Of a stretch of 64,000 nt of DNA, positions 48,395-59,544 are shown piece by piece (positions within the stretch are counted from its first letter, which is position 1; every line of letters starts with the position of its first letter). The translations under genes were made by a program, and so were the position numbers. Below the pieces are notes generated by a model. That model did no database searches. It worked only from the letters and a program-made list of their open reading frames with translations, and had not been told where the DNA came from. This DNA is from Salicibibacter cibarius (lineage in GTDB: Bacteria; Bacillota; Bacilli; Bacillales; Marinococcaceae), in contig NZ_CP054705.1 of assembly GCF_016495725.1 (NCBI RefSeq), positions 2,914,001 to 2,978,000 on the forward strand. The letters run 5' to 3'.

Positions 48395-49056
48395 CGGCGG
48401 AGCCAGATCAAGTTCCATGGTGACCCCAATCCGGTTTCGTCGCTCGGTTCAGGCGCCATAAACCCTGTATGGCGACCGGAATTAGATACGCTTGGCGCGT
48501 TCGGGCTTCATGACGCTTCCATGGTGACCGAAAACCAGTTTCGGCACTCATTTCAGGCACCATGAGCCGTGTATGGCGACCGGAATTAGATACGCTTGGC
48601 TCGTTCGGGCTTCATGACGCTTCCATGGCGACCGAAAACCAGTTTCGGCACTCATTTCAGGCGCCATGAGCCGTGTATGGCGATCGGAATCTGATAAGCT
48701 TGGCGCGTTCGGGCTTCATGACGCTTCCATGGCGACCGAAAACCAGTTTCGGCACTCATTTCAGGCGCCATGAGCCGTGTATGGCGACCAGAATCTGATA
48801 AGCTTGGCGCGTTCGGGCTTCATGACGCTTTCATGGCGACCGAAAACCAGTTTCGGCACTCATTTCAGGCGCCATGAGCCGTGTATAGCGATCGGAATCT
48901 GATAAGCTTGGCGCGTTCGGGCTTCATGACGCTTCCATGGCGACCGAAAACCAGTTTCGGCACTCATTTCAGGCGCCATGAGCCGTGTATGGCGATCGGA
49001 ATCTGATAAGCTTGGCGCGTTCGGGCTTCATGACGCTTCCATGGCGACGGACGCCC
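48395..49056. repeat. 52-bp palindrome array 4, homogenised as six 104-bp double units
   Basis: CTTGGC(G/T)CGTTCGGGC starts at 48491, 48595, 48699, 48803, 48907 and 49011, exactly 104 bp apart, with near-identity between copies. Each 104-bp unit contains two palindromes: TTCGGGCTTCATGACGCTTC with CATGGCGACCGAA, and TTTCAGGCGCCATGAG with TATGGCGATCGGA. The rest of 48052-48394 shows no gene. Confidence 0.92.
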
Positions 49057-49131
49057 TTCTTTTACCACATCCGGGCCTTACCTACAAAAAAAATCCTGCC
49101 TTTCTCAGACAAGATCATTTTTCTTTGCGGC

Positions 49132-49166
49132 TATAAAAAACCCCGTTGCGTAACAAGGGGTTCGGT
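49132..49166 (-). terminator. Terminator downstream of rpmF
   Basis: Minus-strand AACCCCTTGTTACGCAACGGGGTT followed by TTTTAT. It lies four bases beyond the rpmF stop. Confidence 0.88.
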
Positions 49167-49170
49167 CACT

Positions 49171-49350
49171 TTAATCTCTCGGTTCGGTCACTTCTTCACC
49201 TTTGTACGTTCCGCATGATTTGCATACGCGGTGGGAACGTTTCAATTCCCCGCATTCAGGGCATTTCACCATGCCGGGAACATTCAGTTTGAAGTGCGTT
49301 CTCCGTTGTCTTTTTACCGTTTTTGATGTACGTCTTTTTGGTACAGCCAT
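49171..49350 (-). CDS. rpmF: 50S ribosomal protein L32
   Basis: 59 residues: [20 protein letters not shown], then a zinc ribbon with CPEC and CKSC (residues 31-34 and 44-47). This is the Zn-binding C+ form of L32. It is the structural ribosomal protein near the peptide exit region. ATG follows AGGAGG. It is encoded directly after yceD in the usual arrangement. Confidence 0.96.
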   Translation of the reverse strand: MAVPKRRTSKTVKRQRRTHFKLNVPGMVKCPECGELKRSHRVCKSCGTYKGEEVTEPRD

Positions 49351-49373
49351 TGCTTGCCACCTCCTTAAAACGA

Positions 49374-49900
49374 TTAATCCTCATCTTTAAAGAATTTAGC
49401 CAAATCTACCAAGCGGGGGTCAACGTTGTCTTTTGCACCCGAATCGTCATTTTCATCATTGCTTACAACGTTCCAATCGGTACCGGACTGCGGAGCCGGT
49501 CCCTCTTTTTTCTCAGTGTTTATCACTCGCATGGGAATGGCCAACAAAATATGTTCTTTGATGTATGGAAGCAGATCCACATACCCGTTCTCTGGCGTAT
49601 GCACCGTTTCATCGTCTTCCGGGGCTCTAGGCCATCGAGTCGGAAACTTTCTTCCATTTTGATATCAAAAGGAACTTCTGTTTCGGCCAATGTGTTGGAA
49701 TCCGGCAAGGTCATCGTTCCCCGAACAGCTATAAGAAAATGAGCGTGTTCGTTTTCAACCTCAACATGTCCGGTGACATGTGCATTTGATATGGCTATTA
49801 ATTCTTTATCCCGGTCTGTAAGTTCACTTACATCCACGTGACGGTCAATATCAATGCCGTTTGCACTGTTTGCCAATAGCTGTTGAATCGTCCAGCGCAA
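49374..49900 (-). pseudogene. yceD: yceD (DUF177, YlbN) with a one-base frameshift
   Basis: The first frame starts at 49900 with MRWTIQQLLANSANGIDIDR and reads DUF177 sequence through LPDSNTLAETEVPFDIKMEESFRLDGLEP. It then diverges into non-family residues. A second frame resumes APEDDETVHTPENGYVDLLPY, ILLAIPMRV and the Asp-rich C-terminus to 49374. Adding one C/G to the run of four near 49632 gives LDGLEPPEDDETV and a 175-residue protein of normal length. YceD proteins are linked to 23S rRNA accumulation and always lie beside rpmF. Sequencing error or true mutation cannot be told apart here. Confidence 0.88.
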
Positions 49901-49928
49901 TTTGCCTCACCTCAAGACAACAAAAATA

Positions 49929-49958
49929 ATTATAGCGGTCCTATTCATGATTTGTCAA
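49929..49958 (-). promoter_or_regulatory. Sigma-A promoter of yceD-rpmF
   Basis: Minus-strand TTGACA (49953-49958), an 18-base spacer, then TATAAT (49929-49934). Both boxes are perfect. Confidence 0.8.
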
Positions 49959-50094
49959 CATAATTTCTTTACATTATACTGGGACATACTGAACACTTGA
50001 CACACTAAACGTTAGTTTAACATATGACATCTTTAATAGCGAAAAAACGCTGAAAGGAGAGCAGCAGGCGGTTAAACGTTCTGTACATAACTTT

Positions 50095-51327
50095 ATGAAA
50101 TCCATTGGTCTTATTGTTGAATATAATCCCCTGCATAACGGACATGCTTATCATCTACAAGCTTCAAAAGAAGCTTCCGGCGCCGACGTCGTCATCTGCG
50201 TCATGAGCGGCTACTTTTTACAGCGCGGCGAACCCGCGAGTTTCCCGCGCCGCACCCGAACGGAGATGGCCCTGGCGGCGGGGGCGGATCTCGTGGTTGA
50301 GCTCCCCTATGCCTACTCAACCCAACACGCCCATTGGTTTGCCAGAGGCGCCGTCTCCATTCTCAACGATTTATTTACCGATGAATTCTATTTCGGCAGT
50401 GAAGCAGGGTCTATTCAAGATTTCCATGAATTGGACACCTTTATGCAAAATAACGACGATCCGCTGCAAAAAAATGTACGTAATCACTTGGCAAGCGGTG
50501 TTTCTTTTCCGGCTGCGCAGGCCAAGGCCTTTCACGACGCAGACCTGCCCGGGTACCTGCCTGATTTATCGAAACCAAATAATATTCTCGGGTATCATTA
50601 CGTCAAAACCGCCCGTCAACTGGGCGCAAATATCGTCGCCAAGACAATCCCCCGCATCCGCGCGCAATACCATGACGAGGCTTTGACCGAGGGGCAATCG
50701 ATCGCGAGCGCGACCGCGATTCGCAAAATCCTCTCCGAACATGCAGACGTAAGCTTAATTTATCCTTACGTGCCGCCGCAGGTTTATAAAATGATTGAAC
50801 ATTTTTACGAAAAGGGACAACCCATGCATAAGTGGGACGACTATTATCCTTACTTACAATTGTTACTTGGCACACGTCCCGCCGATGCCCTCGCGCAAAT
50901 ATATGAAGCGGAGGAAGGGCTTGAGAACCGTTTTATTAAAACCGCTTTAAATCAACCAACCTTCCAGAACTTCATGCACGAGGTGAAAACAAAACGGTAC
51001 ACGTGGACGCGCCTCCAGCGTTTGGCTGTACACATGCTTACCGGCACGACTAAAACCGATATGGACAAAGCGTTCGGGGAGGCCGCGCGGCCCCGTTCCG
51101 TTCGCATCCTCGGTTTCAATGAAACAGGACGAAAATATTTAAACGCTGTTAAAAAACGTACCCCATTATCGTTATATCACCGGCCGCCGAAGGGGAAAAA
51201 CGCCCAACAAATATTGGACGAACGAGCGGCACGGACGTATTACGCCATTTTTGGCGGGGAAAAGCGAGTGGAAAAATGGAGAGACGACTATACCCAACGC
51301 CCGGTGTATCGGGAGGAGGAAAACTAA
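50095..51327 (+). CDS. tmcAL: tRNA(Met) cytidine acetate ligase TmcAL (YlbM)
   Basis: 410 residues of the nucleotidyltransferase fold. The ATP-binding start MKSIGLIVEYNPLHNGHAYH contains the HNGH motif. CVMSGYFLQRGEPASFPR near residue 42 and DLVVELPYAYS near residue 65 are family markers, as is the later region with IRAQYHDE. The enzyme uses acetate and ATP to acetylate C34 of elongator tRNA-Met. It is transcribed opposite to its neighbours. The ATG has no strong ribosome site directly before it (AAGGAGAG lies about 35 bases upstream), so translation may be weak or the start further refined. Confidence 0.9.
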   Translation: MKSIGLIVEYNPLHNGHAYHLQASKEASGADVVICVMSGYFLQRGEPASFPRRTRTEMALAAGADLVVELPYAYSTQHAHWFARGAVSILNDLFTDEFYFGSEAGSIQDFHELDTFMQNNDDPLQKNVRNHLASGVSFPAAQAKAFHDADLPGYLPDLSKPNNILGYHYVKTARQLGANIVAKTIPRIRAQYHDEALTEGQSIASATAIRKILSEHADVSLIYPYVPPQVYKMIEHFYEKGQPMHKWDDYYPYLQLLLGTRPADALAQIYEAEEGLENRFIKTALNQPTFQNFMHEVKTKRYTWTRLQRLAVHMLTGTTKTDMDKAFGEAARPRSVRILGFNETGRKYLNAVKKRTPLSLYHRPPKGKNAQQILDERAARTYYAIFGGEKRVEKWRDDYTQRPVYREEEN

Positions 51328-51370
51328 ACGGAAAACATTTTGGCTTCCCATACGACGTCCGTCTCTTGAC

Positions 51371-52411
51371 TTAAACGTCGTTCTCCAAATAATCCACAGC
51401 GTCCTGAAGCTCTAGTACCGGAACGATCGTCATTGGCGTGTCAATATCTTCGGCAGCTTCCACTGCCATTTCATAATCGGATGTATCGCCTAAGTCGGTA
51501 TCTTGCGGGGCAAAAAATACATCAATGTCTGCATTATCCGCTGCAACCACTTTTTGGCCGACGCCTCCGATACGCCCGACATTCCCTTCCTCATCAATGG
51601 AACCGGTGCCGGCAATGTCTAGTCCATACGTTAAATCTTCTTCGGTAAGCTGATTATAGATTTCAAGGGAAAACATTAATCCGGCCGAAGGACCGCCGAT
51701 ATCACCGGTTTCAACGTTTACCTCGGGGTCAAACTCACGTTGATTAACAGGAAACTCAATCCCGAGTCCAACCGTCGGCTCATCTGCATGATGCATCGCC
51801 TCCGGAAACTCGACCATCTCAACATCCAACTCCAACGCATTACCTTCCCGATTAACGCTCAGCTGCGCAAATTGTTCCGCTTCTTTTTCCTCAAGCGACT
51901 CATTTAATTCGGTTATGTTACCGATATTTTCTCCATCGACGGCAGTAATGATGTCCCCTGATTCCAACACCTCTTTAGCGCCCATGCCGTCCACAAACTG
52001 TGTGACGAGAATCCCGTTTTCATGCACTTCAGCCCCGGCTGCTTCATAAGCCGCGACTTGGGCCGCGTCCTGGGATTGGTGCATCGCTTGCAATTGCCGG
52101 TTATGATAGTCGTCATCCGTTTCCCCTTCCATGCGAACCGCCTCTTCAGGTGTCAACACGCGGTAAGGACTTAAAAATGACCATGCGTAGAGAATAAGGT
52201 TGGCTTGGCTTTGCCGAATCGTCGTTAAGTAAAATTCCCCTTCTTCCCCAATCCCATCTTCAACCGTAATGAATTCATTCAAACCGACGGCATCCCCGGG
52301 TTGAGAATAATAATAAGGCATCGGTATTTGATAGACAAACAACAAAACGATGATAAGCCCTACAATCAACCATGTTCTCGAAAATCTTCGCTCTTTTCTT
52401 TCCTCACTCAC
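51371..52411 (-). CDS. ylbL: Membrane-anchored Lon-like PDZ protease YlbL
   Basis: 346 residues: an N-terminal membrane helix (LIVGLIIVLLFVYQIP), an inserted PDZ region (GAEVHENGILVTQFVDG...LESGDIITAVDG), and a C-terminal Lon-type protease domain. The Ser is in IGGPSAGLMFSLEIYN and the Lys in GGVGQKVVAADN. In streptococci the related SepM processes competence pheromone; in Bacillus YlbL acts on cell-surface targets and has been linked to the DNA-damage checkpoint. GTG 52411 overlaps the ylbK stop as GTGA, so I prefer it to ATG 52429. Confidence 0.9.
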   Translation of the reverse strand: MSEERKERRFSRTWLIVGLIIVLLFVYQIPMPYYYSQPGDAVGLNEFITVEDGIGEEGEFYLTTIRQSQANLILYAWSFLSPYRVLTPEEAVRMEGETDDDYHNRQLQAMHQSQDAAQVAAYEAAGAEVHENGILVTQFVDGMGAKEVLESGDIITAVDGENIGNITELNESLEEKEAEQFAQLSVNREGNALELDVEMVEFPEAMHHADEPTVGLGIEFPVNQREFDPEVNVETGDIGGPSAGLMFSLEIYNQLTEEDLTYGLDIAGTGSIDEEGNVGRIGGVGQKVVAADNADIDVFFAPQDTDLGDTSDYEMAVEAAEDIDTPMTIVPVLELQDAVDYLENDV

Positions 52412-53199
52412 GACCTTTTCCCCTTCCATGCCTCAATCTTTTCCCGTATGTGCGGCATATGGCGCAATGCTTCTTCCCGTCCTTGTTGAATGAGCGATTC
52501 CGTATCGTCGAATACAACCGCATTCGTTGCTTGCACGATTGGTTTCATAAGAATATCCGCTTCAATTTTTTTGGCTTTGACGAGCTCCCGAGCCATAATT
52601 TCCATACTTTGGATAATGACATCATAGATGGACGACGTTGATGGCGCTTCGGGAAAATAAGAAACATCGACCGCGACAACGAGATCGGCCCCCATGTCTG
52701 TCACGACATTTGCCGGAACGCGATCGATGACGCCTCCGTCAACGAGCAGATGATCGCCGGACCGGACCGGGACGAAGATGCCGGGGATGGAGATGCTCGC
52801 CCGCAAGGCTTTTGCGATGGATCCGTCCGTAAAAAGAAACCTTTCCCCGCTGTTCAGATCGGTCGCAACCACGCTAACCGGTATATCCAGATTATCCAGC
52901 ACTTCCCCTTTTGTCAGCATTAAAAATAATTCTTCCAAGCGTTTTCCGCTCACGAGCCCCATCTTGGGAACGGTGAAATCAATATAATATTTTCTCCGAA
53001 ACAGACTGGCCAGCTGTTTTAAATCATTAGCGGATCGCCCGAGGGCCGTCAACGCCCCAATGACCGCTCCCATACTGCTTCCCGCGATAACATCAATGGG
53101 GATGCCTTCTTCCTCAAATACTTCCAGCACTCCGATATGCGCGAATCCGCGAGCGCCTCCCGAACCGAGCGCAAGGCCAACGGACGGTCGTTCGTTCAA
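52408..53199 (-). CDS. ylbK: Patatin-like phospholipase/esterase YlbK
   Basis: 263 residues, RssA-type patatin family. The oxyanion box GSGGARGFAHIG is at residues 12-23. The nucleophile elbow GSSMG is near residue 41, and the catalytic Asp is in DGGVIDRVP near residue 152. Substrate is unknown; lipid acyl hydrolysis is inferred. The stop overlaps the ylbL start. The start has GGAGG upstream. Confidence 0.9.
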   Translation of the reverse strand: MNERPSVGLALGSGGARGFAHIGVLEVFEEEGIPIDVIAGSSMGAVIGALTALGRSANDLKQLASLFRRKYYIDFTVPKMGLVSGKRLEELFLMLTKGEVLDNLDIPVSVVATDLNSGERFLFTDGSIAKALRASISIPGIFVPVRSGDHLLVDGGVIDRVPANVVTDMGADLVVAVDVSYFPEAPSTSSIYDVIIQSMEIMARELVKAKKIEADILMKPIVQATNAVVFDDTESLIQQGREEALRHMPHIREKIEAWKGKRS

Positions 53200-53322
53200 A
53201 ATGGTCTCCTCCTTGCAGCAGGGCGTTTGCTTGTGGCTCCATACTTATTTGGTCTAATTTGAAACGTTCCCTCGTATTTTAGTAATGAAGAACCTGTCCC
53301 ATCACCCGGAAGGAGAAAAAAG

Positions 53323-55576
<2,254 letters not shown>

Positions 55577-55597
55577 CGCTTCGCCGCCTTTCCTTTT

Positions 55598-55693
55598 GGC
55601 AGCTAAGAAAGTATAAATCAACTTTCTTAGCTGCATAAGTTGGGCTAAGGCTTTCGCGCCACAAAAGCTTTGTCGAAAAGCCAAGTTTTCTAA
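55598..55693. repeat. L element, copy 5, upstream of rsmD
   Basis: Inverse orientation: GGCAGCTAAGAAAGT...ACTTTCTTAGCTGC hairpin (with a compensated change from ACC to AGC on both arms), then AAGGCTTTCGCGCC and CCAAGTTTTCTAA. The paired change keeps the stem intact. Confidence 0.88.
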
Positions 55694-55724
55694 CACTATC
55701 GAAGGTATAAACTTTTCGGTTGAT

Positions 55725-55780
55725 AGTATAAGAAAGACTTTGACTTTCGCCATTCCTGGCGATAAGTCAAGTTTTTCTAA
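55725..55780. repeat. S element, copy 3
   Basis: AGTATAAGAAAGACTTTGAC, TTTCGCCATTCCTGGCGA hairpin, TTTTTCTAA. It lies 31 bp from L copy 5, and both share the TTAGAAAA end in the same orientation. Confidence 0.88.
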
Positions 55781-55904
55781 CGTTTCCATCCTATCATATC
55801 CGAAGGGCAAGTGTCAGAGACAATACACGTTTTTCCAAAGGCTATCTCGGAAACTTCGTATATTTCTTCTATTTTCTCCGGTGTCCGTGTATATTTCCCA
55901 TCGG

Positions 55905-56065
55905 CCCAGGCTAGACTATTGGATAGCAACATGATCCCATGTTGTTAGATAACCGCGGAGAACGCTTACATTTCCCCATAAGCGCTTCCTCCGGTTTCTC
56001 CTCTCCCATTGCCTGTAGTGTTTACAACAGGCGCCGCGTACCGGAATGGTACGCGGTTTTTTATT
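55905..56065 (+). ncRNA. Possible small RNA ending in an orphan terminator
   Basis: A plus-strand intrinsic terminator (CCGCGTACC-GGAAT-GGTACGCGG then six T, 56034-56063) follows no plus-strand gene. Upstream are a CAACATG/CATGTTG hairpin (about 55927-55944) and a GCCTGT/ACAGGC hairpin. This could be a small RNA or a relic. No promoter is convincing. Confidence 0.3.
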
Positions 56066-56137
56066 AGCAATAGCAAAGCCCGGCGCGAAATCAATCGCCG
56101 GGCCTGTGGTTCTCACCTCTCACTTCTCACCTCTAGC

Positions 56138-56419
56138 TTATACATGAACATTGTCAGCCCTCGTTTGAGAGGGCTTCGATGCGCTTGGCTCTTTCTTGAA
56201 GTCCATATTCAATTGCGACCGTTTCGACCACTCTACCCCGGTTACAAACGAAAGGCGCTCGATACGCTCACTTAGATGCTCTGCTTCTTTTTCATCGCAA
56301 TAAAGAATCGCGTATTTCATTTTTTTGGAGACATATTGCACATGCCCATAAGTTCGAAGTTGGCGTACATTTTTTGCGGATCGAAACCAAACGGCCAACC
56401 CTTGGCGTTGCTCAAACAT
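56138..56419 (-). CDS. ylbG: YlbG-family protein (DUF2129)
   Basis: 93 residues. The N-terminus FEQRQGLAVWFRSAKNVRQLRTYGHVQYVSKKMKYAILYCDEKEAE matches the YlbG/DUF2129 family of small cytosolic Bacillaceae proteins, function unknown. The C-terminal 15 residues are polar and probably disordered. ATG follows AGGAGAGAGG. It lies upstream of rsmD, as in B. subtilis. Confidence 0.88.
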   Translation of the reverse strand: MFEQRQGLAVWFRSAKNVRQLRTYGHVQYVSKKMKYAILYCDEKEAEHLSERIERLSFVTGVEWSKRSQLNMDFKKEPSASKPSQTRADNVHV

Positions 56420-56524
56420 AGATCCTCTCTCCTTGGATCAAAATAAATCATGCTACCGTAGTGTATCACGAGGATATAAAATGGACAATGCAGGGGAATA
56501 GGATGACAGAGGCACCTCGGACTC

Positions 56525-56800
56525 ATGACAGCGGCATGGCAACCGGAATCTGATTGACTCGGCGCGTTCGGTCTTCATGACGATGCCATGGCGACCCAAT
56601 TTCGGTTCCCGCGATCATTTCGGGTGCCATGAGCCCTGTATGACGACCGAATTCTGATTGACTCGGCACTTTCGGGTTTCATGACGTTGCCATGGCGACC
56701 CAATTTCGGTTCCCGCGATCATTTCGGGTGCCATGAAGCTTAGCATGGTGACCGGAATACGATTGCCCCGTCACGTTCGGGCTTCATGACGAAAACATCC
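56525..56800. repeat. 52-bp palindrome array 5 (about 5 units)
   Basis: GACTCGGC starts at 56556 and 56660 (104 bp apart), with a diverged third near 56764. Each 104-bp step again holds two palindromes of the TTCGG-CATG-CATG-CCGAA type. The array lies between divergent ylbG and the proB T-box. Confidence 0.85.
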
Positions 56801-56843
56801 GTGATCTGTTTCCGGCTTCCGTTATCGACGGACAAATAACCCC

Positions 56844-56872
56844 TTGCAATCAGTCGAGGAACATGATATATT
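56844..56872 (+). promoter_or_regulatory. Sigma-A promoter of the pro operon
   Basis: TTGCAA (56844-56849), a 17-base spacer, TATATT (56867-56872). It is suitably placed for a leader of about 300 nt. Confidence 0.65.
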
Positions 56873-56879
56873 AACAACA

Positions 56880-57178
56880 ATTTCATAGATACAACTAACT
56901 TGATACTTTGGCCTACAACATACCGACATATACGAATAAGCGCCGAAAGGAAATAGTAAAGGATCGTCATGCATCAGAGAGCGAATGGCTTGCTGAAACA
57001 TTCGCGCCACTGACGCCTTGAACCCATCCCGGAGCTGCCAGGGAAAGACCTTAACCTGGCCGTTATGCTTTGCGATATAAGCGTTGAGTGGAAATTCTTA
57101 TCAGGGATTTCAACGAAGGTGGTACCGCGGAACCTCTTTTCCGTCCTTTTCCGAAGGGCGAAAAGAGGTTTTTTTAAT
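56880..57178 (+). ncRNA. T-box leader of proBAC
   Basis: T-box core AAGGTGGTACCGCGG (57116-57130), then a terminator (CCTCTTTTC...GAAAAGAGG, seven T; 57132-57177). Stem I lies at about 56970-57050, with AGAGAGCGAATGG at its base. The segment GAACCCATCCC (about 57017-57027) offers a proline specifier (CCC or CCA). Uncharged tRNA-Pro should allow read-through into proB. Confidence 0.88.
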
Positions 57179-57197
57179 TTCCGGGAGGGTATAGAAA

Positions 57198-58292
57198 TTG
57201 GAACGAAAACGAATGGTCGTCAAGATCGGGAGCAGTTCCCTCGCCAATCGTGAAGGCGGGATCGCCATCGACCGGCTCGAGCGGTTTTCCCAAGCGATTG
57301 CCCACCTTCATAATCAAGGCCATGAACTTATTTTGATCACATCGGGAGCGATAGCTGCCGGTTTTCAACACGTCGGTTACGCCACTAGGCCGGTAACGAC
57401 GGAAAAAAAACAAGCAGCGGCCGCCGTCGGGCAAGGATTGCTCATGGAAGCCTATCAACATGCATTCATGAAAGAAGGCGTTAAAGTCGGGCAACTCTTG
57501 CTGACTCGGGAAAGTTTTCTGCAAGAGCATCAATACAACAACGCTTACGCGACATTACAGGAATTGCTCAAGCGTCGCATTTTGCCGATTATTAATGAGA
57601 ACGACTCCATTGCAGTGGATGAATTGACGTTCGGCGATAATGATTGGCTGGCCAGTTTGGTGTCCGGACTGATCAAGGCCGATGCACTCGCGTTACTCAC
57701 GGATGTCAACGGCGTATATGACCGGCATCCCCAGCATCCGAATGCCCATAAAAAAGAAAGCATTGACGTGATCACGGCAGAAATGCTAATGCAAGCGGAC
57801 AGTCACCGTTCCACGTTAGGGAGCGGAGGCATGCGTTCCAAACTGGAAGCGGCACGCAACGCGCAAACGTTTGGCATTCAAACGTTCATCGGGAAAGGCG
57901 ATGAGCCGCGAGGATTGCAGGCCATCATGGATGGAAACGGCGACGGCACCTATGTATACGCGAAGCCTAACCATCTATGGCCAAAAGAAAAACAGTGGGT
58001 CGGCATCTATTCGCCCGTGGAAGGCGAGCTTGTCATTGACGAAGGGGCCAAGAATGCCCTGCTGTACGGTGGGAAAAGTTTGCTTTCCGTTGGCGTTCGC
58101 GACGTAAAAGGAAGCTTTTCAAAAGGAGCCGTTGTTGCCGTCTTTGACGAGGAACATGAATCGGTCGGCAAAGGACGCGCCACGATAGCTGCCGACGACA
58201 TGCGCACATGCCTTTACAAACAGCCGGCTGTCACTTATATCCACCGGGACCATTGGGTAAGTACTTCAAAAGGGAGTGTTTTTAGTGACTGA
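57198..58292 (+). CDS. proB: Glutamate 5-kinase
   Basis: 364 residues. The amino-acid-kinase domain shows MVVKIGSSSLAN at the start, LITSGAIAAGF near residue 47, INENDSIAV near 130 and DVNGVYDRHP near 168. A C-terminal PUA domain follows (about residues 275-355). It phosphorylates glutamate in the first step of proline synthesis and is normally feedback-inhibited by proline. The T-box leader lies just upstream. Its stop overlaps the proA start region. Confidence 0.95.
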   Translation: MERKRMVVKIGSSSLANREGGIAIDRLERFSQAIAHLHNQGHELILITSGAIAAGFQHVGYATRPVTTEKKQAAAAVGQGLLMEAYQHAFMKEGVKVGQLLLTRESFLQEHQYNNAYATLQELLKRRILPIINENDSIAVDELTFGDNDWLASLVSGLIKADALALLTDVNGVYDRHPQHPNAHKKESIDVITAEMLMQADSHRSTLGSGGMRSKLEAARNAQTFGIQTFIGKGDEPRGLQAIMDGNGDGTYVYAKPNHLWPKEKQWVGIYSPVEGELVIDEGAKNALLYGGKSLLSVGVRDVKGSFSKGAVVAVFDEEHESVGKGRATIAADDMRTCLYKQPAVTYIHRDHWVSTSKGSVFSD

Positions 58293-59544
58293 ATGTAAAC
58301 AACAGGCGCTGGACGCCAAAACCGCAAGCCAGTCATTAGGATTGTGTAAAACAACAGAAAAAAACGAAGCATTGCAAGCGATGGCGCGCGAAGTGTTGAA
58401 CAGGGAACAGGACATCCTCGCCGCCAATGACAAAGACGTTGCGGCCGGAAAACAGAATGGACTGTCCGACTATTTGCTCGATCGTTTACGGCTAAGCCCT
58501 GAACGTTTGCAGTCGATGAGTAATGGACTGCATGCACTCGTTGACCTGCCGGATCCGGTAGCGGTTGAACCGGAAACATGGACACGGCAAGACGGGCTCG
58601 TCATTGAAAACCGAAGGGTTCCTCTCGGGGTGATCGCCATGATTTATGAAGCAAGGCCCAATGTCACCGTCGATGCTGCCGGGCTTTGCTTAAAGGCCGG
58701 AAATGCTGTCCTTTTAAGGGGCAGCTCTTCGGCGGTTCATTCAAACATGGCACTTGTGGACGCCATGAAAGCCGGATTAAAGGCGTGCGGGTTGCCGGAA
58801 ACATCAGTGCAGCTCATTAACCCCGAAAATCGCGATACGGTCCGGGAATTGGGACAAATGCGCGGCCTTGTCGACGTCATCATCCCGCGCGGAGGCGCCG
58901 GACTTATTCAGACGGTGCTCGAACAGTCTAGTGTTCCGGTTATTGAAACGGGCGTCGGCAACTGCCATGTGTATATCGAAGCTTCCGCCAAAAAAGACAT
59001 GGCCATCTCCATTGCCGTAGATGCAAAAACCGATCGGCCATCGGTTTGCAACGCCGCGGAAACCATTCTCGTCGATGAACAATGGGCTAATGCCAATGGG
59101 AGAGCGCTCATTGAGGCTTTGCTCGCCAAAGGGGTCACCATCAGAGGCGATGAAAATATCCGACGCTTGCATGATGACGTGAAACCAGCCGACGACGAGG
59201 ATTGGGCGACCGAGTACCTCGCGCCGATCGTTGCCCTCGGCACCGTTCCGGATACAGATGCGGCAATTGCTCACGTTCAACAATTCGGCACGACCCACTC
59301 CGAAGCGATCGTCACCGAAAATGTAGAAAAGGCTCGTGCGTTTCAAAATCAGATCGATGCGTCCGGCGTTTACCATAATGCTTCCACCCGCTTTACCGAT
59401 GGTGCGGAATTTGGATTCGGCGCGGAGATCGGCATCAGCACACAAAAACTGCACGCACGCGGTCCTTTGGGACTGGGCGCACTAACGACCAACAAATACG
59501 TCGTCTCGGGAGACGGACATGTGAAAGGGGGCACGGTGCAATGA
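58285..59544 (+). CDS. proA: Gamma-glutamyl phosphate reductase
   Basis: 419 residues of the aldehyde-dehydrogenase fold. RVPLGVIAMIYEARPNVTVD near residue 113 and the catalytic Cys in TDRPSVCNAAETILV near residue 250 are present, as is the C-terminal EFGFGAEIGISTQKLHARGPLGL. It reduces gamma-glutamyl phosphate to the semialdehyde with NADPH. GTG 58285, eight bases after AAGGGAG, is preferred over GTG 58276. It overlaps proB by eight bases. Confidence 0.95.
   Translation: MTECKQQALDAKTASQSLGLCKTTEKNEALQAMAREVLNREQDILAANDKDVAAGKQNGLSDYLLDRLRLSPERLQSMSNGLHALVDLPDPVAVEPETWTRQDGLVIENRRVPLGVIAMIYEARPNVTVDAAGLCLKAGNAVLLRGSSSAVHSNMALVDAMKAGLKACGLPETSVQLINPENRDTVRELGQMRGLVDVIIPRGGAGLIQTVLEQSSVPVIETGVGNCHVYIEASAKKDMAISIAVDAKTDRPSVCNAAETILVDEQWANANGRALIEALLAKGVTIRGDENIRRLHDDVKPADDEDWATEYLAPIVALGTVPDTDAAIAHVQQFGTTHSEAIVTENVEKARAFQNQIDASGVYHNASTRFTDGAEFGFGAEIGISTQKLHARGPLGLGALTTNKYVVSGDGHVKGGTVQ

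Noticed and set aside
48314-48565. Open frame of 83 codons inside palindrome array 4
   Set aside because: It is a by-product of the repeat sequence; copies drift out of frame because 52 is not a multiple of three.
55577-55810. N-terminal extension of rsmD
   Set aside because: The residues are the translation of L and S repeat elements; ATG 55576 is the family start.
57065-57253. Leader peptide gene upstream of proB
   Set aside because: The open frame runs through the T-box core and terminator, which explain the sequence better.
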